Shown piece after piece: positions 1 through 7,379 of a DNA stretch of 64,000 nt. Under the pieces are notes generated by a model. That model made no database searches, was not told where the DNA came from, and saw nothing but the letters and a program-made list of their open reading frames with translations. The DNA is from Halogeometricum sp. S1BR25-6 (GTDB taxonomy: Archaea > Halobacteriota > Halobacteria > Halobacteriales > Haloferacaceae): the NCBI RefSeq assembly GCF_031624495.1, contig NZ_JAMQOP010000001.1, positions 930,001 through 994,000 of the forward strand. The letters are read 5' to 3'. Every line of letters starts with the position of its first letter. Position 1 is the stretch's first letter. A program made the position numbers and the translations under genes.

Positions 1-240
1 GTTCCGTTCGCCGCCGCCCTGTTCGTCGCGCCCGCGTCGGGTCTCGTCGGGTGGTCGCCGCTGCCGGGCGGGTCCGGCGGCGTCGAAGTCGCCGTGACCA
101 CGGGTCTGGTCGCCGCGGCGGGCGTCCCCGTCAGCGCCGCCGCCGCAGTCGCCCTGCTCTACCGCGTGTGTAGCTACTGGTCGGTCGTCTGCGTCGACGC
201 GGCCGCGACGGGGCTGCTCGCCGTGTTGTACGCGGAGTGA
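1..240 (+). CDS. flippase-like (UPF0104/LPG-synthase TM) membrane protein, C-terminal fragment
   Basis: This is the last 79 codons of a gene cut by the window edge. The frame is open from base 1 and ends at TGA 238-240. The peptide has two hydrophobic stretches separated by the segment PLPGGSGGVE and followed by LLYRVCSYW. A PGG-x-G-x-x-E turn followed by a Y-R-x-x-(S/T)-Y-W helix is typical of the C-terminus of UPF0104/YbhN-like proteins, which are polytopic membrane proteins related to lipid flippases. The substrate cannot be inferred. A complete relative of this domain is fused to the glycosyltransferase at 41151-42983. Confidence 0.6.
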   Translation, partial: VPFAAALFVAPASGLVGWSPLPGGSGGVEVAVTTGLVAAAGVPVSAAAAVALLYRVCSYWSVVCVDAAATGLLAVLYAE

Positions 241-251
241 GCGCCGGACGG

Positions 252-812
252 TCAGCCGTCCTCGGACGGGCCGTACCGCTCGGCCGCCGAACTGAACCCG
301 TACTCGTCGACCTCGCGGGACCGGCGCTCCTCGCGCGCGGCGAACGCTTCGGGGTCCGGCGAGGCGTCGTCGTCGACGCGGGCGAACGATTTGTGCACCT
401 TCGTGTGACACCATCGGCAGAGCGCGACCGTCACCTCGTGGGAGGGGTCGGCGCCGGCGCTCGCGCCTCCGTCGTCCCCGTCTCCGGACCCCCCGTACGA
501 GAGGTGGTGCTCTTCGAGGAGGGGGCGCGCGCCCGTCTCGTGGGCCATGCGAACCTCTTCGAGGCCGCACCGGACGCACTCGCGGCCGTCGGTGGTCGAG
601 CGGTAGTGCGGGCAGTCGCGGAACTCACATTCCTCGTCGGCGGCGACGCAGGCATAGTCGTCGGCGCGCCGGGCGGCCGCGAACGAGGGGTCGTCGCCGG
701 CCCGGTCGAGGGCGAATCGACACCGGCCGTCGCCCGTGAGGTGGTCGCAGACGCCCGCGTGGTCGTACGGGTCGTCCACGCCGACGGGCGTCCCCGTGGG
801 CGTCTTCTCCAT
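252..812 (-). CDS. Zn-binding HNH-like conserved haloarchaeal protein
   Basis: A 186-aa soluble acidic protein rich in Cys and His. Visible are an N-terminal group with CDHLTGDGRC and CEFRDCPHY, a CVRCGLEE knuckle, then EEHHLSY and LCRWCHTKVHKS. The pattern CxxC ... HH ... CxxCH ... H resembles an HNH/endonuclease VII-type zinc fold in which the last His residues would bind metal. I recall a haloarchaeal family (DUF7097) of this form but did not verify it. Nuclease activity is inference only. The ATG at 812 gives a sensible N-terminus. The gene converges with the upstream plus-strand membrane gene and is divergent from the DUF192 gene. Confidence 0.7.
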   Translation of the reverse strand: MEKTPTGTPVGVDDPYDHAGVCDHLTGDGRCRFALDRAGDDPSFAAARRADDYACVAADEECEFRDCPHYRSTTDGRECVRCGLEEVRMAHETGARPLLEEHHLSYGGSGDGDDGGASAGADPSHEVTVALCRWCHTKVHKSFARVDDDASPDPEAFAAREERRSREVDEYGFSSAAERYGPSEDG

Positions 813-968
813 AGCGGTCGGTGGGCGTCGACCGTCTTCAATGCGGGGTCCGGAACCGACCGCTCGTGGCGGAACCCCCGACGACCGAGCGTTCGAATCG
901 CCGTTACGCCGTCACCGCCCGTCGGGAGGGGGCGGGCGGTTCTCGCCGGCGAGATTCGGCGCGAGAGA

Positions 969-976
969 TTTATGTA
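969..976 (+). promoter_or_regulatory. TATA box for the DUF192 gene
   Basis: TTTATGTA preceded by a purine-rich BRE-like CGAGAGA. Its centre lies about 27 nt before the GTG at 999, which supports a leaderless transcript starting there and argues against the in-frame ATG at 972 inside the box. Confidence 0.6.
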
Positions 977-998
977 TCCGCTGGATGACACCCCGGTC

Positions 999-1346
999 GT
1001 GCACGTCGAACACCGTCGGAACGGAACGCCCCGAACCCTCGCCAGCGACGTGGAAGTCGCGGACAGTTTCCTCTCGAAGTCGCGCGGGCTGATGTTCCGC
1101 CGGAGGGTTCCCGACGACTACGCCCTCGTCTTCGAGTTCGACAGTCCCGACAGGCGGAGCCTCCACATGGTGTTCGTTCCCTTCCCTATCGACGCCCTGT
1201 GGCTGGTCGGCGAGGAGGTGACGAAGAAGAAGCGCCTGCGCGGGTGGGTCGGTATCGGGTTCGGACTCGCCGACCGAATCGTCGAACTGCCGGCCGGGGC
1301 CGCCGAGGACGTCGAACGCGGCGACACCGTCCGCCTCGTCGAGTGA
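999..1346 (+). CDS. DUF192 family protein
   Basis: A 115-aa protein with the DUF192 signature: LSKSRGLMFRR near the N-terminus, then SLHMVFVPFPIDALWL, and an acidic C-terminal half ending DTVRLVE. DUF192 proteins are small beta-rich domains of unknown biochemical role, often exported in bacteria. No signal peptide or membrane segment is visible here, so this one is probably cytoplasmic. I chose the GTG at 999 because a TATA box at 969-976 places the transcript start there. The alternative ATG at 972 would add nine residues and lies inside the TATA box. Confidence 0.8.
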   Translation: MHVEHRRNGTPRTLASDVEVADSFLSKSRGLMFRRRVPDDYALVFEFDSPDRRSLHMVFVPFPIDALWLVGEEVTKKKRLRGWVGIGFGLADRIVELPAGAAEDVERGDTVRLVE

Positions 1347-1402
1347 CGGGAGCGCGTCGTTGGGGGCGGAACCGAACGGCGAAAACTGTCGGGAGGCGCT
1401 TG

Positions 1403-1410
1403 TTTAAGTA
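1403..1410 (+). promoter_or_regulatory. TATA box for the citramalate synthase gene
   Basis: TTTAAGTA lies about 27 nt before position 1433, so the transcript should start just before the ATG at 1439 and the GTG at 1446. The very short leader contains a nine-codon reading frame (see findings). Confidence 0.5.
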
Positions 1411-1445
1411 CGTCGACGGTAACGAAGCGTGTGAGCACATGACTC

Positions 1446-3014
1446 GTGGTCGATTTATTCGGGGGTAACCCCACAACACCCCTCGCATCCGTTCTGGATT
1501 CTGACGACACGGTACAGCTCTTAGATACGACGCTGCGCGACGGCGAGCAGGCGCCGGGCATCTCGCTGTCCCCCGAGGAAAAGGCGGACATCGCCCGCGC
1601 GCTCGACCGGGCGAACGTCCCGTTCATCGAGGCGGGCAGCGCCTGCACCGGCGAAGGCGAGCGCGAGACCATCAGGCGGGTCACGGACCTCGGTCTCGAC
1701 GCGACGATAACCAGTTTCGCCCGCGGCGTGCAGAAGGACGTCGACCTCGCCCTCGACTGCGACGTGGACGGCGTCACCATCGTCGTTCCCGCCAGCGACC
1801 GCCACGTCGAGGACAAGGTCGGTACGACCCGCGACGGCGTCGTCGAGACGACCGGCGACCTCGTCGCCTACGCGAAGGACCACGGCCTCTGGGTCGAGGT
1901 CATCGGCGAGGACGGCTCCCGCGCGGACCTCGATTTCCTCGTCGACATCGCGGAGTCGGCCTTGGACGCCGGCGCCGACCGGACGTGCTACGCCGACACC
2001 GTCGGGCACGCCAGCCCCGAGACGACGTACGAGTACGTCTCGGCGCTCGCGGAACTCGGCCCGGTGTCAACGCACACTCACGACGACCTCGGACTGGCGA
2101 TGACGAACGTCTACGCCAGCCTCGCCGCCGGGGCCGACATGGTCCACGGCACGGTCAACGGCATCGGCGAACGCGCCGGCAACGTCGCTCTCGAAGAGGT
2201 GGCCATCGCGCTGTCGCACTGCTACGGCGTCGAGACGGCCAAACTCGACGAACTCTACCCGCTCGCGCAGAAGGTCGCCCGCTCGACGGGCGTTCCGCTG
2301 CCGCCGAACAAGGCGGTCGTCGGCGAGAACGCTTTCACGCACGAGAGCGGCATCCACACCGACGGGACGCTGAAGGACGACGCGATGTACGAGCCGTATC
2401 CGCCGGAGACGGTGGGTCGGGAGCGCCGCCTCGTCCTCGGCAAGCACGCCGGCCGCGCCGGTGTCGCCGCCGCCCTCGACGAACACGACGTGGACGTGAG
2501 CGACGAGGACCTCGCGGCCGTCGTTCAGCGCGTGAAGACGCTGGGCGACCGGGGCAAGCGCGTCACGGACGCCGACCTCCTCGCCATCGCGGAAGACGTG
2601 CAGGGCAGAGACCGGAACCGACGGGTCGAACTGCTCGACCTCACGGCCGCCTCCGGCGGCGGCACGCCGACGGCGTCGGTCCGCCTCCGCGTCGACGACG
2701 ACGAACGCGTGGCGTCGGGTACCGGGAGCGGACCGGTCGACGCCGCGGTCAAAGCCGTCCGCTCGGCGCTCGGTCCGGACGCCGACGCGCAGTTGGACTC
2801 CTACCACGTCGACGCCATCACCGGCGGCACGGACGCCGTCGTCACCGTCGAGGTGGAGATGTCCTACGGCGACCGCTCTGTCACCGTGGCGACCAGCGAC
2901 TCCGACATTACGCGGTGCAGCGTCGAGGCGATGGTCGAGGCGCTCGACCGACTGCTCGTCGCCGCCGACGACGCCGACGGAACCGCCGAGTCGCCGCCGC
3001 GCGCGGACGACTGA
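1446..3014 (+). CDS. cimA: (R)-citramalate synthase / 2-isopropylmalate synthase family enzyme
   Basis: A 522-aa alpha-acyl homoserine-type synthase condensing acetyl-CoA with a 2-oxoacid: pyruvate for citramalate (isoleucine route) or 2-oxoisovalerate for leucine. The DRE-TIM barrel starts with LLDTTLRDGEQAPG (about residues 25-38). HTHDDLGLA and NGIGERAGN carry metal and active-site residues. GENAFTHESGIHTDG marks the linker domain. The last 120 or so residues form a LeuA-type allosteric dimer domain that binds the end-product amino acid. Family assignment is firm; the choice between citramalate and isopropylmalate synthase rests on resemblance and is less sure. It stands alone, with no ilv or leu genes beside it. 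The start is ambiguous: GTG 1446 is in frame, but an out-of-frame ATG at 1439 precedes it. Confidence 0.85.
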   Translation: MVDLFGGNPTTPLASVLDSDDTVQLLDTTLRDGEQAPGISLSPEEKADIARALDRANVPFIEAGSACTGEGERETIRRVTDLGLDATITSFARGVQKDVDLALDCDVDGVTIVVPASDRHVEDKVGTTRDGVVETTGDLVAYAKDHGLWVEVIGEDGSRADLDFLVDIAESALDAGADRTCYADTVGHASPETTYEYVSALAELGPVSTHTHDDLGLAMTNVYASLAAGADMVHGTVNGIGERAGNVALEEVAIALSHCYGVETAKLDELYPLAQKVARSTGVPLPPNKAVVGENAFTHESGIHTDGTLKDDAMYEPYPPETVGRERRLVLGKHAGRAGVAAALDEHDVDVSDEDLAAVVQRVKTLGDRGKRVTDADLLAIAEDVQGRDRNRRVELLDLTAASGGGTPTASVRLRVDDDERVASGTGSGPVDAAVKAVRSALGPDADAQLDSYHVDAITGGTDAVVTVEVEMSYGDRSVTVATSDSDITRCSVEAMVEALDRLLVAADDADGTAESPPRADD

Positions 3015-3031
3015 ACCCGCACCCTTCGTTC

Positions 3032-3214
3032 TTACCGACGCTCGTCCGCGAGGAGATACGTCGCTCCCGGACGGCGCTGAAAGCGCACGTCTGCGTCGCC
3101 GTCGAAGCGCCTCGCGGCGTAATTGAGGACCTGCGTCGTCCGGTGGTCGGTGACCTCGATTCGGTGCGTTCGCTCCCTGCCGTCCGTCGGTCGCTCCGCG
3201 GCGAGCGCGTTCAT
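3032..3214 (-). CDS. small conserved-looking hypothetical protein
   Basis: A 60-aa protein with alternating charged and hydrophobic residues (HRIEVTDHRTTQVLNYAARRF, then DADVRFQRRPGATYLL), suggesting a compact beta-alpha-beta fold. The haloarchaeal third-position GC bias holds, and a TATA-like TTACTTAT lies about 28 nt before the ATG on the minus strand, fitting a leaderless gene. It converges with the citramalate synthase gene. No function is recognised. Confidence 0.55.
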   Translation of the reverse strand: MNALAAERPTDGRERTHRIEVTDHRTTQVLNYAARRFDGDADVRFQRRPGATYLLADERR

Positions 3215-3333
3215 GTCCTAACGTTCACGAGAACGGATAAGTAAGCGAGCCTAGCGGGGCGAAAGTGAAGTCGGGGGACCGCGTCCGGGTGGTGTCGAGG
3301 CGGCGTCGAACGACTGTCCGCGGAGGGGAATTC

Positions 3334-4974
3334 TCAGCCGGCGATAGTCTTCGATACCCACCCAGTCGCACCGCTCGGGTACGGTCCCTCCTCCTCGCGC
3401 GGTTGGAGCGCTCCGGTGCCGTCGGTGGCGCGGACGACGACGGTGTGTCGGACGCCGGGGTTCTCGTAGGTGTACTCCCACTGTCGCCAGGCGTCCTCGG
3501 CCGCGTCGCCCTCCTCGTCGGTGCCGGCGGGAAGCGGATCCGACAGCGTCGCGTCGCTCCACGTCTCGCCGCCGTCGGTGGAGACTTCCACGCGGTCGAT
3601 GCCGCGCACGCCGGCGTAGGCGTGACCCGCGACCTGAATCTCGCCGTCGCGCCGGTTCGTGGCGTGGAGTTTGGCGACGGTGTTCACCGGGCCGGTGCCG
3701 TGCCAGCCGCGCTTCTCCCAGAAGCCCTTTTCGGCGTTTTCCAGCACTTCTATCTCGGTTATCCACTTGGTGTTGACCTCGCCCCAGTGGCCGGGAATGA
3801 GCGCCCGCACGGGGTGGCCGTGCGCCCGCGGGAGCGCCTCGCCGCCCTTCCCGTAGGCGAGAAAGCCTGTCTCCATGGCGTCGAGCGGAAAGCCCACGAA
3901 GTAGTCGTCCGCCGCGCGGAGCATCACGTAGTCGCCCTGCGGGTTCGCCCGCTCTAAGATTTGAGAGACGGGGACGCCCGTCCAGAGGTCGGTGTCCATC
4001 AGCTTCGCGTTTATCTTGTCGCTGACGCAGCGCAGCGTGACGAACCGCTGTTCGGCGCCCATCCCGCGCAGGTCCTCGTAGGCGAGCGTCAGTTCCTCTT
4101 CGACGGCGCCGGTGACCGATAGCGACCACTCGTCGGCGCTCACCTTCGGGTCGACGTTCCCGATGTCGACGGTGTAGAAGTCGTCGCCGCTGACGAGGCT
4201 CTCCAGTCCCTCGACGTCGAGCGCGCGGTTCTCGGCTGCTTCTAAGTAGCGCGCCGTGACCTCCGGGTCGCCGAAGCGCGCGTCCGCCTCGCCCTCGCTC
4301 GCGTCCGAATCCGCGTCCGCGGCGTCCGCTCCGCCGCTGCCGCCGTCGTTCGCGCCGCCCGCCTCGACGGCGGCGCTCGGACCGCTCGCTCCGTCGGCGT
4401 CCGCGGGCGCGGGCGACCGACCGAGGAGGAATCCGACGGCGCCGACGCCGACGGCGGTACCGACGCCGCCGAGCAGTTGTCTCCGCCGCACCGCGTCGGC
4501 GCCGCCGGACGGGGCACCGGTCGACGCGGCGGCGAGTCCGGCGCCGGCGACGACGAGTGCGCCGCCGACGCCCGCGCCGAGTGAGAGCACCGGCGCGCCC
4601 GTGAGCAGCGCGGTGACCCCCCACGCGAACAGGCCCGTCAGACCGACCGACGCGAGCGCGGAGTCGAGGCGCCGTCCGACGGCGAGACCCGCCAGCGCCG
4701 CGCCGGACAGGAGCGCCGCGGCGAGGCCGAACGCCATCGTCAAGTTGAGCAACTGTCCGAAGTGGTCGATGCCGGCGAACGTCCCGAGGGTGGTTATCGC
4801 GAACCGGAGCACCGCGTCGGGCACCGTCCGCGTGAGGAACGCCTCAACCGGCGCGACGACGAACGACGGGGTGAACCCGGCGGCGGCGTACGACCCGGCG
4901 ACGGCGGCGATTCCCGCGAACAGAGCGACGAGGAGCGTCGGTCCGCGACGCCACTCGAAACGGTTCCGTGCCAT
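3334..4974 (-). CDS. membrane-anchored sulfite-oxidase-like molybdopterin oxidoreductase
   Basis: A 546-aa protein. Residues 1-150 hold about five hydrophobic helices. They are followed by a twin-arginine stretch RRRQLLGG (about 163-170) with another hydrophobic helix, then an Asp/Ser/Ala-rich acidic linker. From about residue 235 comes a sulfite-oxidase molybdopterin domain: DFYTVDIGNVDPKV, then FVTLRCVSDKINAK, whose Cys316 is the expected Mo ligand, and HGHPVRALIPGHWGEVNTKW. A C-terminal Mo-co dimerisation domain has AYAGVRGIDRVEVSTDGG. The catalytic part is inferred to face outward through the Tat route. The substrate is unproven (sulfite or another S/N-oxide). Start: ATG at 4974; an upstream in-frame start adds 17 less plausible residues. 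No heme or cytochrome partner gene adjoins it. Confidence 0.85.
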   Translation of the reverse strand: MARNRFEWRRGPTLLVALFAGIAAVAGSYAAAGFTPSFVVAPVEAFLTRTVPDAVLRFAITTLGTFAGIDHFGQLLNLTMAFGLAAALLSGAALAGLAVGRRLDSALASVGLTGLFAWGVTALLTGAPVLSLGAGVGGALVVAGAGLAAASTGAPSGGADAVRRRQLLGGVGTAVGVGAVGFLLGRSPAPADADGASGPSAAVEAGGANDGGSGGADAADADSDASEGEADARFGDPEVTARYLEAAENRALDVEGLESLVSGDDFYTVDIGNVDPKVSADEWSLSVTGAVEEELTLAYEDLRGMGAEQRFVTLRCVSDKINAKLMDTDLWTGVPVSQILERANPQGDYVMLRAADDYFVGFPLDAMETGFLAYGKGGEALPRAHGHPVRALIPGHWGEVNTKWITEIEVLENAEKGFWEKRGWHGTGPVNTVAKLHATNRRDGEIQVAGHAYAGVRGIDRVEVSTDGGETWSDATLSDPLPAGTDEEGDAAEDAWRQWEYTYENPGVRHTVVVRATDGTGALQPREEEGPYPSGATGWVSKTIAG

Positions 4975-5169
4975 ATCGGAAGGAGGGACGCGAGCGGGAT
5001 GTACCTTCTTCAGATTCTCTCCCAAATTCTGGTCGGGTTCGTGATATTTCGGCGCGCAACGGGTCGCGACGGCGTGAGACGTTCGCCGAGTTCGAACGAG
5101 AGGGACGAATCACCGGACTGTTCCTGATTTCTGAACAACACTTACGCTCCGGAACCCCGATGCGAACCT

Positions 5170-5940
5170 ATGACACTCGCGGATTCGATACCGGGCATGC
5201 GCGCGGGTTCGACGGCCAGAAACGCCGTCGTGGGGGTCGTCTATCTGGTCCTATCGCCGCTGCTGGTCGGGTTTTTCCCGGTGACGGTCGGAGTCGCCGT
5301 CGGCGCGAACGTCGGCGGGACCGCGGACAAACTCTCGGCGCTTCCGGGTATCGGCGGTCGGGGGGCCGTCACGGGTATCGCCGCGACCGCGTACTCGTTC
5401 GCGCTGTTCGGCGTACTCGGAGGCGTTCTCCCGAGCGGTGACTCTCCGGACCGGGGCCAGCGGAACATCGAAGGCGCGGCGGCGACCGCCGCGGACGGCG
5501 AGCCCCGAGCCACGATTTCCGCGCCGGCGCCGACGTCGAGACCTGCAACCGCCACGGCAGCGACGACGGCACCCACGCCCGAACCGACGGCGGCGGATAC
5601 AGCGACCGCAACCTCCGCGCCGACGCCGACTGCAACGCCGACCGGGGTACCGATGTCCACCGAGACACCGACCCCTACGGCGACGCCGACAGCCACCCCA
5701 ATGCCGACACAGACTCCGACGCCCACGCCGACCCCGACTCCGACGGCCACCCCTACACCGTCACAGACGCCCGTTCCGCTGGACGAGGGGGTGTCGGTCC
5801 CGCCGCTCCCGTCGGACGGCGACTACGACTGCGGCCACTTCGACACGGGGCGGCAGGCGCAGGAGGTCTACGAACGGGACACGAGCGACCCGCATGGACT
5901 CGACGGTGACGACGACGGTGAAGCCTGCGAGTCGTTGTGA
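5170..5940 (+). CDS. membrane protein with PT-rich stalk and C-terminal Excalibur calcium-binding domain
   Basis: A 256-aa protein. Residues 17-42 and about 64-88 are two membrane segments. Residues 105-205 are almost only Pro, Thr, Ala and Ser, the pattern of an extended, possibly O-glycosylated stalk. The last 38 residues are an Excalibur domain: [17 protein letters not shown], then [15 protein letters not shown], with an EF-hand-like DxDxDG calcium loop. In bacteria this domain sits on cell-surface and nuclease proteins. The role here is unknown; cell-surface exposure is inferred from the stalk. The gene is divergent from the molybdoenzyme, with promoters in the 195-bp gap. Confidence 0.75.
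   Translation: MTLADSIPGMRAGSTARNAVVGVVYLVLSPLLVGFFPVTVGVAVGANVGGTADKLSALPGIGGRGAVTGIAATAYSFALFGVLGGVLPSGDSPDRGQRNIEGAAATAADGEPRATISAPAPTSRPATATAATTAPTPEPTAADTATATSAPTPTATPTGVPMSTETPTPTATPTATPMPTQTPTPTPTPTPTATPTPSQTPVPLDEGVSVPPLPSDGDYDCGHFDTGRQAQEVYERDTSDPHGLDGDDDGEACESL
5561..5775 (+). repeat. PT-codon microsatellite-like tract
   Basis: Imperfect repeats of ACGCCGACN/CCGACG-type codons encode the Pro-Thr stalk of the Excalibur protein. Such tracts are prone to length change by slippage. The antisense strand reads as a Val/Gly-rich open frame with no gene character. Confidence 0.6.
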
Positions 5941-6042
5941 CGGAACGGTCCGCGGGGTGACGCCGCGGGGAGACACGCCGCTCTGCGGTGAACCTACGGA
6001 TACGGACGGCTCCTCCGGACGAATCCCGACCACGAATCGCCC

Positions 6043-6942
6043 CTACCGCCGTTTCAGCAGCCTCGCGAGGCCGGCGCTCGTGACCATCTCGACGACGCCG
6101 AAGGCGACGGCGGGCACCGACGCGATGGGTGGAAGACCGGCCGCGACGACCAACGCGGCCGCGACGGCGAAATCGCGCATCCCCACTGACAGCATCGACG
6201 CGATTCGCGTCGGCCGCGGGGCCGAATAGCCGAGGAGGTATCCCGAGAGGTAGCCTACGCCGTTCAGAGCGACGGCGCCGATGCCGACGTCGACGAGCAG
6301 CGACGCGTTCGAGCGGATCACCGTCGCGTTCGCGGCGGTCACTCCGCCGATGACGAGGATAACCATCAGGGCGGACACCGCCGGATAGGAGGCGTCGTAG
6401 CGGGCGACCCGGTCGGGGAAGCGCGCTCTGGCACCGATGGCGACCAGTATCGGTGCGACGACCGCCACGAGTAACTGCTCGACAATCGGTGCCGTCGGAA
6501 CGTCGATTTCACCGACGAGAAGGGAGAGGACGGCCGGAACGAATCCCGCGCTCCCGACGCCGATGGCGACCAACGCGGTCGTCGACAGCGCGGTGTCGCC
6601 GCCCGCGAGTTCGGTCATCACCGGCGTCACGAGTTCCGGCGTCACCGCGCCGAGGATCACGAACCCGACCGTCAGATGCGCCGAGAGACCGAGGCCGCGG
6701 GCGACTCCGAAGGCGACAAACGGCATCGTGACGTGCCCCGCGAGGACGAGGCCGAGCGTCCGGACGTCGATTCGACGGAACTGCTCGACCGAGAGCGTTA
6801 GCGAGATGCTGCCGATCATCACCGCGAGGATGAGTGTCGACGCCCGGGTGATGACCGACAGTCGGGGAAGAGCGACGCCGACGCCGACTGAGAGGAGGAT
6901 CCACAGGAGGAGGTAGTCCTCGACCGCGTCGGTCAGTCTCAT
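6043..6942 (-). CDS. bile acid:sodium symporter (BASS/SBF) family transporter
   Basis: A 299-aa integral membrane protein with nine or ten hydrophobic helices, a typical length for the SBF family. Diagnostic stretches are the paired crossover motifs: VILGAVTPELVTPVMTELAGGDT in the first half and LSVGMRDFAVAAALVVAAGLPP in the second. Family members import organic anions with Na+, or move arsenite in the related ACR3 branch. No arsenic genes or regulators adjoin it, so the substrate is open. It converges with the Excalibur gene. Confidence 0.8.
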   Translation of the reverse strand: MRLTDAVEDYLLLWILLSVGVGVALPRLSVITRASTLILAVMIGSISLTLSVEQFRRIDVRTLGLVLAGHVTMPFVAFGVARGLGLSAHLTVGFVILGAVTPELVTPVMTELAGGDTALSTTALVAIGVGSAGFVPAVLSLLVGEIDVPTAPIVEQLLVAVVAPILVAIGARARFPDRVARYDASYPAVSALMVILVIGGVTAANATVIRSNASLLVDVGIGAVALNGVGYLSGYLLGYSAPRPTRIASMLSVGMRDFAVAAALVVAAGLPPIASVPAVAFGVVEMVTSAGLARLLKRR

Positions 6943-7045
6943 CGAGCGAATCGTCCCTCCGTCGGTACCGCCGCGGTATCATCGTGTCGGACTGGCCGAG
7001 GTGGCACCGAACGGTTTCGGGGGGTCTCTCGCGGACTGAGTTCGC

Positions 7046-7076
7046 TGAGAAAGCGCCGAGGGTGAGATTTGAACTC
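7046..7076. repeat. 31-bp direct repeat, copy 1 (att-like tRNA-Ser 3' end)
   Basis: Bases 7046-7076 are identical to 7184-7214. The repeat holds the last 23 nt of tRNA-Ser(CGA) (T-arm 3' half, acceptor 3' strand, discriminator) plus 8 nt beyond the gene. This copy lacks the rest of the tRNA. Such a partial duplication of a tRNA 3' end is what site-specific integration of a plasmid or virus leaves. No integrase gene is in the window. Confidence 0.6.
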
Positions 7077-7115
7077 CACTCGCTCCCTGCGGTCGCTCGC
7101 TAGTTCAAATCTCAC
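7062..7115. repeat. inverted repeat built from tRNA-Ser T-arm fragments
   Basis: The 14 bases 7062-7075 are the exact reverse complement of 7102-7115, giving a 14-bp stem around a 26-nt centre. Both arms are T-arm sequence of the neighbouring tRNA-Ser, one in each orientation. The centre reads CTCGCTCCCTGCGGTCGCTC, a word common in haloarchaeal intergenic DNA. Confidence 0.6.
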
Positions 7116-7183
7116 GTAGGCGTTACCCGACGACTCACGCGTACCGCGGCGCGACGAGACGCGCCGCTTTGTGGGTAAGTCTG

Positions 7184-7214
7184 TGAGAAAGCGCCGAGGG
7201 TGAGATTTGAACTC
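7184..7214. repeat. 31-bp direct repeat, copy 2 (within the intact tRNA-Ser)
   Basis: Second copy of the 31-bp repeat; 7192-7214 belong to the intact tRNA. The two copies start 138 bp apart. The DNA between them holds the T-arm inverted repeat and a GC-rich hairpin, GCGGCGCG ... CGCGCCGC, at 7147-7168. Confidence 0.6.
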
Positions 7215-7276
7215 ACGTGTCCGAATGGACAGTAGATTTCGAATCTACCGCCTTGGCCAGGCTAGGCTACCTCGGC
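7192..7276 (-). tRNA. tRNA-Ser (anticodon CGA)
   Basis: An 85-nt class II tRNA without encoded CCA. The acceptor stem is GCCGAGG/CCTCGGC with discriminator G. The anticodon stem is GTAGA/TCTAC with loop TTCGAAA, so the anticodon is CGA, reading UCG. The long variable arm TGTCCATTCGGACAC is typical of tRNA-Ser. The T-arm is GTGAG-TTCAAAT-CTCAC. No intron is seen. A TATA-like GATTAAAC lies upstream on the minus strand near 7312-7319. Confidence 0.95.
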
Positions 7277-7379
7277 TCGCATCTACACGTGGAACGGCCC
7301 GAGTTTAATCGGTTTCGATTTCGACGGACCACGTGGGTCCCACCCGGAGTACTAAGTCGCACGACGACGCGAGCATCGT

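Noticed and set aside
237-998. Long N-terminal extension of the DUF192 gene
   Set aside because: It is antisense to the HNH-like gene, has no domain, and a TATA box supports a start at 999.
5241-5750. Val/Gly-rich minus-strand frame opposite the PT stalk
   Set aside because: Reverse reading of Pro-Thr codons gives Val-Gly repeats; not a gene.
5561-5775. CRISPR-like or intergenic tandem repeat
   Set aside because: The repeats are codon-scale and in frame within the Excalibur gene; no spacer structure exists here or elsewhere in the window.
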